A stretch of DNA of 56,837 bases, taken from positions 1 to 56,837 of the forward strand of contig CAJTZW010000008.1 in the NCBI GenBank assembly GCA_910584305.1. Reading direction: 5' to 3'. The notes beneath the pieces were generated by a model, which was not told the DNA's origin, did not search any database, and worked only from the letters and a program-made list of their open reading frames with translations. This stretch comes from an uncultured Bacilli bacterium. Lineage in GTDB: Bacteria > Bacillota_I > Bacilli_A > RF39 > UBA660. This document shows, in pieces, positions 8,742-16,058 of this stretch. The number at the start of each line of letters is the position of its first letter. Position 1 is the stretch's first letter. The position numbers and the translations under genes were made by a program.

Positions 8742-9161
8742 ATGAATTACTACAATGAGATAAAAGAAAAACTATTACAAATTGTCAAAGTTAATTCAAT
8801 AAATAAAGGTTTATCTGAGTATGCAATAAAACAAGCTATACTAAATAATTTAGAGGAATTTTTATTTCAACTTGGATATGGTTTTACTTATGTAGGTAAT
8901 GAATTTAAAATTAAAGTTGAAAACAGATACAATTATATTGATTTACTACTATTTAATTATGAATAAAATTGTTTTGTAGTGATAGAATTAAAAATTACTG
9001 AATTAAAGAAAGAACATATAGGTCAAATTCAAGTATATATGAACTATATTGATAATAAACTAAGGAAAATTAATCAAGGCAAAACTATAGGTATAATAAT
9101 TTGTAGAAAAAATAATAAATATATTATTGAATATTGTTCTGATGAAAGAATCATTGCTTGA
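8742..9161 (+). pseudogene. Broken YhcG-family (DUF1016) PDDEXK nuclease gene
   Basis: The start (MNYYNEIKEKLLQI, after AGGAAGGA) resembles the N-terminus of YhcG/DUF1016 proteins. About 25 residues in, the sequence jumps to the C-terminal nuclease domain: AILNNLEEFLFQLGYGFTYVGNEF, YNYIDLLLFNYE, then CFVVIELKITELKKEHIGQIQVYMNYID. The middle (about 200 residues of a roughly 350-residue family) is missing. A TAA at 8964-8966 interrupts the nuclease domain in the same frame, between YIDLLLFNYE and the catalytic IELK strand; the expected residue is probably Leu (TTA). Internal deletion plus nonsense codon means it is almost certainly inactive. It starts 11 bases after the comEC stop. Confidence 0.72.
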
Positions 9162-9176
9162 GAATATGAATTAGTG

Positions 9177-9185
9177 TGATATAAT
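9177..9185 (+). promoter_or_regulatory. Extended -10 promoter of the islet gene
   Basis: TGA-TATAAT (9177-9185), 22 bases before the ATG at 9207; no well-spaced -35. Confidence 0.55.
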
Positions 9186-9206
9186 GTATTATAGGGTGGC
9201 GATTAT

Positions 9207-10001
9207 ATGGGAGTAGTGTATCATGGAAGTAAAGAACATAGTATAAAAAGATTAGAACCAAGAAAATCCACCCATGGAGTTTATGTTTATGCTACAACAG
9301 AAAAAGTTTTAGCCTTAAATTTTAGTAGTAGATGTGGTGATGATTTGACATACGATATTGGGCATTTCGATACAGATAAAAGCGAACCCTGGGAATTAGT
9401 TGAAAATATTCCTGGAGCTTTTGAAAAAATGTATGCAAATAGTTCTTCAATTTATTCTTTATCTGATGAAACATTTAAAGATATTCATACTGGGTTTACA
9501 GAAGTTGTTTCTGAAGTTGGAGTTGATGTAATGAGTGAGGAAGTTTATGAAAATGTATATGACGCTTTACTTGAAGCAGAAAAAGAAGGATTAGTAATAA
9601 TATATAGATATCCCAATAAGCCTGTTAGTATGAAACAAGATGGGTCTGATTTGTTGGACAAGTGGAGATTTTATAAAGATAAACTAAATAAAGGTTTCAC
9701 TAAAGATGAATTTGATAGAATGGCTTATTTACACCCGGAACTTCTAACTCAAATTAATGATTTATCAGTAGAACTAGGTTATGATTATTTTTATCAACCA
9801 AATGACCTAATTACAATCTTCAAATCAAGAATTGACAGACAGTTAGCAAATAGAGAACATGAAGAATATATTGATTCAGCCTATATAAGTATATGTAATG
9901 CTTTCCCAGAATTAAGACTTGAAATTGATGAGTTATACAAACATTATAATGAATCAATAAATAATATTGGTGACTTAGAATCTTCAAATTCGTGTGCATA
10001 A
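9207..10001 (+). CDS. Unknown protein, possibly ADP-ribosyltransferase-like
   Basis: An intact 264-residue frame with its own promoter and GGTGGCGATT ribosome-binding site. I do not recognise the family. The first 50 residues (VVYHGS near residue 5, then PRKSTHGVYVYATTEKVLALNF) resemble the H/Y-type entry of ADP-ribosyltransferase-fold proteins: YHGS strand, STHG turn, YAT, small helix. That is a weak pattern match, not an assignment. The rest is acidic and helical with no membrane segment. It sits in an islet inserted between the live comEC end and a decayed comEC copy, next to a nuclease remnant. This context suggests accessory cargo such as a toxin or defence gene, but function is unproven. 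Confidence 0.6.
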   Translation: MGVVYHGSKEHSIKRLEPRKSTHGVYVYATTEKVLALNFSSRCGDDLTYDIGHFDTDKSEPWELVENIPGAFEKMYANSSSIYSLSDETFKDIHTGFTEVVSEVGVDVMSEEVYENVYDALLEAEKEGLVIIYRYPNKPVSMKQDGSDLLDKWRFYKDKLNKGFTKDEFDRMAYLHPELLTQINDLSVELGYDYFYQPNDLITIFKSRIDRQLANREHEEYIDSAYISICNAFPELRLEIDELYKHYNESINNIGDLESSNSCA

Positions 10002-10002
10002 T

Positions 10003-10440
10003 TGATGGCCTCCACACAGAGATTATGACCATATGAGCGAAGCGATTAACTTAGTAGAAAATTTTAAAGTAGAGAAAGTTATATTTAATCATGATGAATT
10101 TAATGATTTGGAATTAGAGCTGGTTAAAGTGTTAAATGAAAAAGTGCAGACATCGTCTGCACAATTATCAATGAAAAGAATATATTATTTATGGGAGATG
10201 CAGGAAATTCTAGTGAAAAATACATTAAAGATGAATATTTTTTACCTGAAATGGATATACTAAAAGTAGGACATCACGGTTCTGGATATAGTAGTTCTTT
10301 TGATTTTCTAGAACAAATACGTCCAAAAATAGTGTTTATTTCGATTGGGAAGAATAATCGTTATGATCATTTACATGAATAAGTAATTGAGAATTTAGAA
10401 GCTATGGGTAGTGCAGTGTATCCAACAAGTATTCATAATT
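10003..10440 (+). pseudogene. Decayed second copy of the comEC 3' end
   Basis: From about 10015 the DNA reads as the ComEC metallo-beta-lactamase domain again: DYDHMSEAINLVENFKVEKVIF matches DYDHMGEAINLVESFKVEKVIF of the intact gene, then MGDAG and MDILKVGHHGS and IGKNNRYDH in a different frame. Compared with the intact copy about 40 codons are missing near 10145-10190, the frame changes there, and a TAA lies at 10380-10382 where the intact protein has Lys. A perfect 8-bp inverted repeat (gtgcagac/gtctgcac, 10144-10162) sits at the deletion point. The copies are clearly diverged, so this is not a recent simple duplication. Confidence 0.85.
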
Positions 10441-10517
10441 CGTCCTATTTTAAAGGGCAAAGTAATAGTGAATACTTGCATTTAGGTCACGCTAATGCTT
10501 TGGCGTTTTATATAGAT

Positions 10518-10548
10518 AGGAAGCTGTTAGTGGCTTCCTTTTGGTTTT
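10518..10548 (+). terminator. Terminator after the comEC remnant
   Basis: Stem aggaagc (10518-10524) with gcttcct (10533-10539), followed by TTTGGTTTT. Probably the original terminator of the comEA-comEC operon. Confidence 0.75.
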
Positions 10549-10562
10549 AAAGCAGACAAAAT

Positions 10563-10591
10563 TTGACATATATTTTATATTATGCTAAAAT
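10563..10591 (+). promoter_or_regulatory. Strong sigma-A promoter of the glucosaminidase gene
   Basis: TTGACA (10563-10568), a 17-base spacer and TAAAAT (10586-10591) preceded by TG at -15, so it combines a consensus -35 with an extended -10. Confidence 0.8.
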
Positions 10592-10628
10592 TAAAACTGC
10601 TTCTTCAAAAATATGATGAGGTGAAAAT

Positions 10629-11288
10629 GTGAAAGTAGATCGGAAGACGATTGCTATAGTAATTGGCATTATGATTGGAACAGTTTGTGTTGCATTTGGA
10701 ACAAGCAAATTGTTTTGGCAGAAAAGTAGCAAAGTCGAAGAGTATGTGTACATTAGTCAGGTAAATTCTTCATTAACAGAAGGAATTGCGGAGTTATCTG
10801 AAGCGAGTGGTATTGAATTAGAAAATATGAGTGACGAAGAAGCTTTAAATACTAATTCAATCAAACAGGAAGTTGTATATGATGGATTAACTATGGAGGA
10901 GCTTTCTGATAAGTTAAATCGATCTTTACATTCCACACTTGCTAATCAAGGTGAACTTATTGCAACATATTCCTTGCAAGTTGGTGTAGATCCTTATTTG
11001 GCTACCGCCATTATGTTACATGAAACAGGTTGCAGTTATAACTGCAGTACACTAGTAACAGCATGTAATAATGTAGGTGGTATGAAGGGTGGCCCTAGTT
11101 GTGGAGGAGGAGCTTATCGTTATTTCTCTACGCTGGATGAGGGAATTCGTTCATTTTTAGATAATCTTGCTAATAATTATTATGCAATTGGATTAACTAC
11201 ACCTGAACTTATTAATTCTCGTTATGCTGAAAGTACAACTTGGGCTTCAAAAATTAATACATATATAAACCAAATAAAGTCAACTTAA
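10629..11288 (+). CDS. Membrane-anchored endo-beta-N-acetylglucosaminidase
   Basis: A 219-residue protein with a single N-terminal hydrophobic helix (about residues 8-30), a linker and a C-terminal glucosaminidase (lysozyme-like) domain: GVDPYLATAIMLHETGC contains the likely catalytic Glu, followed by NNVGGMKGGPSCGGGAYRYFSTLDEGIRSFLDNL. It should cut between N-acetylglucosamine and N-acetylmuramate in wall glycan. Several cysteines (GCSYNCS, TACNN, PSCGG) could stabilise the exported domain. The start is a GTG at 10629 following GAGGTGA. Single-gene unit with promoter and terminator. Confidence 0.85.
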   Translation: MKVDRKTIAIVIGIMIGTVCVAFGTSKLFWQKSSKVEEYVYISQVNSSLTEGIAELSEASGIELENMSDEEALNTNSIKQEVVYDGLTMEELSDKLNRSLHSTLANQGELIATYSLQVGVDPYLATAIMLHETGCSYNCSTLVTACNNVGGMKGGPSCGGGAYRYFSTLDEGIRSFLDNLANNYYAIGLTTPELINSRYAESTTWASKINTYINQIKST

Positions 11289-11301
11289 TGTGTTGACTTG
11301 G

Positions 11302-11325
11302 CCATTGACTATGTCAATGGTTTTT
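11302..11325 (+). terminator. Terminator after the glucosaminidase gene
   Basis: Perfect 8-bp stem ccattgac/gtcaatgg (11302-11320) then T5. A second hairpin (aagtcaac.../gttgactt) just upstream overlaps the stop codon. Confidence 0.88.
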
Positions 11326-11386
11326 ATATGTTAAATTTGACAGTTGTGGATTCATTATAGGATGCCCTAATTATTCATTTCTTATT

Positions 11387-11917
11387 TTAAATATTGTAAT
11401 GATTGATTCCATATTTTTCATGTTCTGTATCAAAGAATAGATGCGTTTTAGGTGGGTTGTATGTAAGATAACCTAGAATAATGTATGTTATAATAATACC
11501 TGTGATAGCAAATATACACTCATAGGGTATATCTTTGTATGTTGTGATTTTATAGTTGATGTATTGAGTGATGGCAATGACTATTAGCAGTAGTGATAGT
11601 GTTATGGTCATATGTTCTCCTATATGATAATATAGGGGTAGAAATAAAGTTAGATATATGGGGATTGCTAGTATGGCACTTATAAATGTAGCGATACTAA
11701 AGTTTGGAATTGTAATTTTTTTAAAGTATATATATAGATACTCTAATCCATGATAAAGTAGGATTGTTGTAAATATCATTTTCATATGTTCCCAAATACT
11801 TTCATTAACCGGGAAGAAGATGGCAGTGAAAGTGGATGGAAATATATCATATATAAAGTGTGTTGCAATGCATAGACAGAAGATTCCAAATATACCAATA
11901 ATACTTAATCGTTTCAT
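11387..11917 (-). CDS. DUF6512-type membrane protein
   Basis: 176 residues with five or so hydrophobic helices. The motif FPVNESIWEHMKM after the first helix is characteristic of the DUF6512 family found in Firmicutes; function is unknown. AAAGGAGT lies before the ATG. It is a lone minus-strand gene between + strand units. Confidence 0.7.
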   Translation of the reverse strand: MKRLSIIGIFGIFCLCIATHFIYDIFPSTFTAIFFPVNESIWEHMKMIFTTILLYHGLEYLYIYFKKITIPNFSIATFISAILAIPIYLTLFLPLYYHIGEHMTITLSLLLIVIAITQYINYKITTYKDIPYECIFAITGIIITYIILGYLTYNPPKTHLFFDTEHEKYGINHYNI

Positions 11918-12059
11918 AATGTTGTACTCCTTTCTAATTTTTATTTTTATCTAAATGGAATAAATTATGTATTTTTTATGGAAATTGTAATTTCTTGTTC
12001 TAAAAAAAAGGATTTTAGAAATTTTTGTAGTATATTTATTATGTAGGGAGTTTGATATT

Positions 12060-13838
12060 ATGACAGGTGGCAGTAATTTTCTTAGCAATGAAGAAATAAA
12101 TCAAATTCGAAGTAGTGTGGATATTGTTGATGTTATTTCAGGCTATATTCCACTTACTCCTAGGGGAAAGAACTACTTTGGTGTATGCCCCTTCCATGAT
12201 GATCATTCGCCTAGTATGAGCGTATCTAGGGATAAACAGATATTTACTTGTTGGTCCTGTGGCGCTACTGGGAATGTATTTAAATTTATTATGGATTATG
12301 AAAATATTTCCTTTATTGATGCTGTGAAAGTGATTGCTGATAGGGCGGGTATTGCTATTTCAGTAAAGAATTTTGCATCTTCTACAAAACAAGAAAAATA
12401 CCAAGACATTTATGATATTTATGCATTAAGCCAAAAATTTTATCAGAACAATATTAATACTAGCTTAGGGATAAAAGCAAAAGATTATTTGAAAGAACGG
12501 GATATAGATTCTGATGTAATTAAGGAATTTGGAATTGGACTTTCTTTAAAAGAAAAAGAATCACTTACGAATTTTCTGATTAAAAAGAAATATCCAATAC
12601 AAACGATTTTGAAAACAGGACTTGTTAATCAAAATAGTCAAGGATATTATGATATGTATTATAATCGAATTATGTTTCCTCTTTGCAATTTGAATGGACA
12701 AGTTGTAGCATTTAGTGGACGTGTTTATGATACAAAAGATTCTTCTAAATATATCAATTCTAGAGAAAGTGATATTTTTAAAAAAGGGGAATTGCTTTAT
12801 AATTACCATAGGGCCAAGGACATTGCTAGACAAGATGGTAAAATTATAGTAATGGAAGGCTTCATGGATGTTATTCGCGCTTATACAGTTGGAATTAAAA
12901 ATGTTGTAGCTACTATGGGAACCGCGGTTACCAAAGAACAAGCTACTTTGATTAAGCGAATGGCAAAGGAAGTTATTCTTGTGTTTGATGGGGATGCAGC
13001 TGGTGCAAAGGCGACTATGTCATGTAGCGCTGAATTAGAGAAAATTGGTGTAACACCAAAGGTTGTTCGCTTAGAAAAGGATATGGATCCAGATGAATAT
13101 ATTCGTGCATATGGGAAGGAACAATTTGTTCAAAAAATTGAAAATCCAATAAATATCATGGATTTTAAGTTGTCTTATTTGAAGGATAAAAAGGATTTAA
13201 AAAACGAGGCGGAATATTCTACATATATTCATCAAGTGTTAGAAGAATTATCGAAATTAGAGGATACAATATTGGTAGAATTAACACTCTCTAAATTAAG
13301 TGAAGATTCTAAAATAGATATTGAAATATTACGGGATCAGTTATATGCATTACAACAATCGCAACAACCACCTTCTCTTGTTCCTGCTCCCAAAAAGCAG
13401 GGAAAAAGAATTACAAAATATGAAATTGCTCAGAGAAATCTTCTATATTACATGGTCAATAGTACTGAGGTTATAAAGATATATAATCGTAGAGCAATTT
13501 ATCTTCCCACTGAGAAGTATCGCCGTCTTGCAAGAAAAATCAGTGACTTTTATAAAAGAAATCATTTGATTGATGTAGCCGATTTATTTACGGAGGTTTC
13601 TCATGATGCTACTATCTTGCAAACATTAGAGGAGATTGTTTCTTTACATTTGAAGGAAAATTACTTGATAGAGGAAATTCAAGATTATATAGATACGATT
13701 TATGAATATAATGTTAAATTTGAAAGTGAAAAATTGCAAGAACAAATAAAAAAGGAAGTCGATTCTACTCATAAAGCTGCACTTGCGCAAAGAATGATAG
13801 AGTTACGTTTATTAAAAGAGAAAGAAATGGAGAGATAA
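12060..13838 (+). CDS. dnaG: DNA primase DnaG
   Basis: Synthesises RNA primers at the replication fork. N-terminal CHC2 zinc finger (VCPFHDDHSPS...FTCWSCGATGNVFKF), TOPRIM core (IIVMEGFMDVIRAY, EVILVFDGDAAGAKA) and a helicase-binding C-terminal part. 592 residues is normal. The dnaG-rpoD order is conserved through Firmicutes. It starts at the ATG after TAGGGAG; rpoD follows after one base. Confidence 0.97.
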   Translation: MTGGSNFLSNEEINQIRSSVDIVDVISGYIPLTPRGKNYFGVCPFHDDHSPSMSVSRDKQIFTCWSCGATGNVFKFIMDYENISFIDAVKVIADRAGIAISVKNFASSTKQEKYQDIYDIYALSQKFYQNNINTSLGIKAKDYLKERDIDSDVIKEFGIGLSLKEKESLTNFLIKKKYPIQTILKTGLVNQNSQGYYDMYYNRIMFPLCNLNGQVVAFSGRVYDTKDSSKYINSRESDIFKKGELLYNYHRAKDIARQDGKIIVMEGFMDVIRAYTVGIKNVVATMGTAVTKEQATLIKRMAKEVILVFDGDAAGAKATMSCSAELEKIGVTPKVVRLEKDMDPDEYIRAYGKEQFVQKIENPINIMDFKLSYLKDKKDLKNEAEYSTYIHQVLEELSKLEDTILVELTLSKLSEDSKIDIEILRDQLYALQQSQQPPSLVPAPKKQGKRITKYEIAQRNLLYYMVNSTEVIKIYNRRAIYLPTEKYRRLARKISDFYKRNHLIDVADLFTEVSHDATILQTLEEIVSLHLKENYLIEEIQDYIDTIYEYNVKFESEKLQEQIKKEVDSTHKAALAQRMIELRLLKEKEMER

Positions 13839-13839
13839 T

Positions 13840-14925
13840 ATGTTAAATGAAATTAAAACATTTGAAGAAAGAAAACAAGAACTTGTAAAAAAAGGAAAAG
13901 AAAAGGGATTTATTACATATGAAGAACTAGCAAATTCATTAAAGGGTTTGGATTTAGATGCGGATTCTTTAGATGAACTGTATAATTTATTTAATGAAAA
14001 TAGTATCGCTGTTGTTTCTGAAGATGAGGATGATCAAAATAATGGTGGTACGGATAAAGCTGTTTTGGATGATTCATTACTTACAAAAGATTTAACAATT
14101 AATGACCCTGTTCGTATGTATTTAAAAGAGATTGGACAAATCAAACTTTTATCCATGGAGGAAGAACTTGAGCTTGCAGATCGTATTTTGGCTGGGGATG
14201 AGAGTGCAAAAACAACCCTTGCAGAAGCTAATTTACGTTTGGTTGTAAGTATTGCAAAACGTTATGTTGGTAGAGGAATGTTATTTCTTGATTTGATACA
14301 AGAAGGAAACATTGGACTTATGAAAGCAGTTGATAAGTTTGATGTAACAAAAGGGTATAAATTTTCTACATATGCGACTTGGTGGATTCGTCAAGCGATT
14401 ACTAGGGCCATCGCTGATCAAGCGAGAACAATTCGTGTTCCTGTTCATATGGTTGAAACAATTAATAAACTTGCCCGAATTCAAAGACAGCTTACACTAG
14501 AGTTAAATCGTGAACCTAGTGAAGATGAACTTGCAGCAAAAATGAATTTGTCTGTAGATAAAATTCGTGATATTTATAAAATTAGTCAAGAACCAGTGAG
14601 TTTGGAAACTCCAATTGGGGAAGAGGATGACTCTCATTTAGGTGATTTTATTAAAGATGAGCGAAATGTAAGTCCAGAGGAATATGCTACGAATGAGATG
14701 CTAAAAGATGAGATTGATGAAGTGTTGCTGACACTTACAGAAAGGGAAGAAAAGGTAATTCGTTTACGTTTTGGATTAGATGATGGAAAGTCAAAAACGT
14801 TAGAGGAAGTAGGACAGTTGTTTGGAGTTACTAGGGAACGCATTCGTCAAATTGAAGCAAAAGCGCTTCGCAAATTAAGACACCCATCTCGTTCGCGTAA
14901 GTTAAAAGATTATATTACAGATTAA
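13840..14925 (+). CDS. rpoD: Primary sigma factor SigA/RpoD
   Basis: Housekeeping sigma factor. Region 1.1 occupies the N-terminus, region 1.2 begins at DPVRMYLKEIGQI, region 2 has DLIQEGNIGLMKAVDKFD and YKFSTYATWWIRQAI, and region 4.2 has TLEEVGQLFGVTRERIRQIEAKALRKLRHP. 361 residues is a typical Firmicutes SigA length. It is one base from dnaG with GGAGAGAT as ribosome-binding site; the stop overlaps the trmK start (TAATG). Its consensus is consistent with the TTGACA/TATAAT promoters across the window. Confidence 0.98.
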   Translation: MLNEIKTFEERKQELVKKGKEKGFITYEELANSLKGLDLDADSLDELYNLFNENSIAVVSEDEDDQNNGGTDKAVLDDSLLTKDLTINDPVRMYLKEIGQIKLLSMEEELELADRILAGDESAKTTLAEANLRLVVSIAKRYVGRGMLFLDLIQEGNIGLMKAVDKFDVTKGYKFSTYATWWIRQAITRAIADQARTIRVPVHMVETINKLARIQRQLTLELNREPSEDELAAKMNLSVDKIRDIYKISQEPVSLETPIGEEDDSHLGDFIKDERNVSPEEYATNEMLKDEIDEVLLTLTEREEKVIRLRFGLDDGKSKTLEEVGQLFGVTRERIRQIEAKALRKLRHPSRSRKLKDYITD

Positions 14926-15587
14926 TGCAAATACGAAAAAGACTAAAGACTATTGCTTCCTTAGTGGACAAGGGTAGTAAAGTTATTGATGTTGGGTGTG
15001 ATCATGCTCTTTTGGATATTTATTTGACTTTATATAATTCTAATATATGTATTGCAAGTGATGTGAATCAGAATGCATATACAATTGCAAAAAGGAATAT
15101 CGAAAAATATGGTTTAGTTGAAGCGATTCCAGTTGTATGTGGCAATGGATTTGATAATATTGAGATGCATGGGAACTATACTGCTATTATTTGTGGAATG
15201 GGAACAATGACTATTTTGAATATCTTAAAAACGCCTAAATTAAATCATTTGGATACATTGATTATTCAAACGAATAATGATATATATACGATTCGAAAAG
15301 AGGTAAGTCATCTAGGCTATTTTATTCAAGATGAATTGGTAGTAAAGGAACGAGGAATTTTTTATGTAATTATTAAATTTGTTCGTGGAAAAAGACATTA
15401 CAGTTTTAAACAGTTATGTTTTGGGCCAATACTTTGTATAAGAAAAATGCCCGAGGAATTAGAATATTTTATGTATTTATTTCAAACAAATTTACAGATT
15501 TTATCTAAACTTCCTAAGAAGTATTATTTTAAAAGATGGAAATTTCAATACATAAATCATTTGTTAAAAAAAGAACTACATAAATAG
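14925..15587 (+). CDS. trmK: tRNA (adenine(22)-N1)-methyltransferase
   Basis: SAM-dependent enzyme that methylates A22 of tRNA. The Rossmann motif is VIDVGCDHALLDIYL; AIICGMGTMTI follows. 220 residues. In B. subtilis trmK (yqfN) lies close to sigA, so the position supports the call. The start overlaps the rpoD stop, showing co-transcription with dnaG-rpoD. Confidence 0.9.
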   Translation: MQIRKRLKTIASLVDKGSKVIDVGCDHALLDIYLTLYNSNICIASDVNQNAYTIAKRNIEKYGLVEAIPVVCGNGFDNIEMHGNYTAIICGMGTMTILNILKTPKLNHLDTLIIQTNNDIYTIRKEVSHLGYFIQDELVVKERGIFYVIIKFVRGKRHYSFKQLCFGPILCIRKMPEELEYFMYLFQTNLQILSKLPKKYYFKRWKFQYINHLLKKELHK

Positions 15588-15596
15588 TTCTTTTTA
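15568..15596. terminator. Bidirectional terminator between trmK and the yqfQ-like gene
   Basis: Stem aagaact (15571-15577) with agttctt (15586-15592), flanked by A-run on the left and T-run on the right, so it works for both converging transcripts. Confidence 0.82.
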
Positions 15597-15950
15597 TAGA
15601 AAGAAAGTAGGCCCACTGTTATTATCTGAAAATTCTATTTCTTCTTTATCTATAGGATTTTCTTCTGTAGATACCTGTGAATTCTTTTCATTGTTAGAAG
15701 CAATCGGAGTATCTACTTTTTTAAACTCATTCATAATCTTAAACATTGTTTTTGCATTTTTCATCACAGGAGATACTTGCTTTACAACTGGGATTGCTTG
15801 ATTTACGATTCCTAGTGTTTTTTGAGTTCCAGATAAAATAGAGCTCCAATTGATACCGTTTCCTAATAGTCTACTAAATAGTCCACCACCACTGGTGGGA
15901 GCTGCTGCGCTCATATATGGATATCCAAAATAGGGGTTATAGTAGTTCAT
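15594..15950 (-). CDS. YqfQ/VrrA-like spore-associated protein
   Basis: 118 residues. The N-terminus is rich in Tyr/Pro/Gly (MNYYNPYFGYPYMSAA), followed by GGLFSRLLGNGINWSSILSGTQKTLGIVNQAIPVVKQ and a PVMKNAKTMFKIMNEFK segment, then an acidic tail. This glycine patch plus one amphipathic helix pattern matches the YqfQ-like family, whose gene lies near dnaG-sigA in B. subtilis too. Its role is unclear but it is spore-linked in Bacillus. The ATG follows AAAGGAGT. Confidence 0.68.
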   Translation of the reverse strand: MNYYNPYFGYPYMSAAAPTSGGGLFSRLLGNGINWSSILSGTQKTLGIVNQAIPVVKQVSPVMKNAKTMFKIMNEFKKVDTPIASNNEKNSQVSTEENPIDKEEIEFSDNNSGPTFFL

Positions 15951-15995
15951 AATCGTACTCCTTTCTAAAATATTATATGTTTTAGATAAAAATGT

Positions 15996-16023
15996 TTTAC
16001 ATTTTATTAATTTGTGATATAAT
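15996..16023 (+). promoter_or_regulatory. Promoter of pilC-pilD
   Basis: TTTACA (15996-16001), a 16-base spacer and TATAAT (16018-16023), 36 bases before the pilC ATG. Confidence 0.72.
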
Positions 16024-16058
16024 CTATTATAGAATAATATGGGATTGGTGATCTTTAT

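Noticed and set aside
10144..10162. Perfect 8-bp inverted repeat in the comEC remnant as a terminator
   Set aside because: No T-run follows and it sits at the deletion junction of a pseudogene; more likely a recombination scar.
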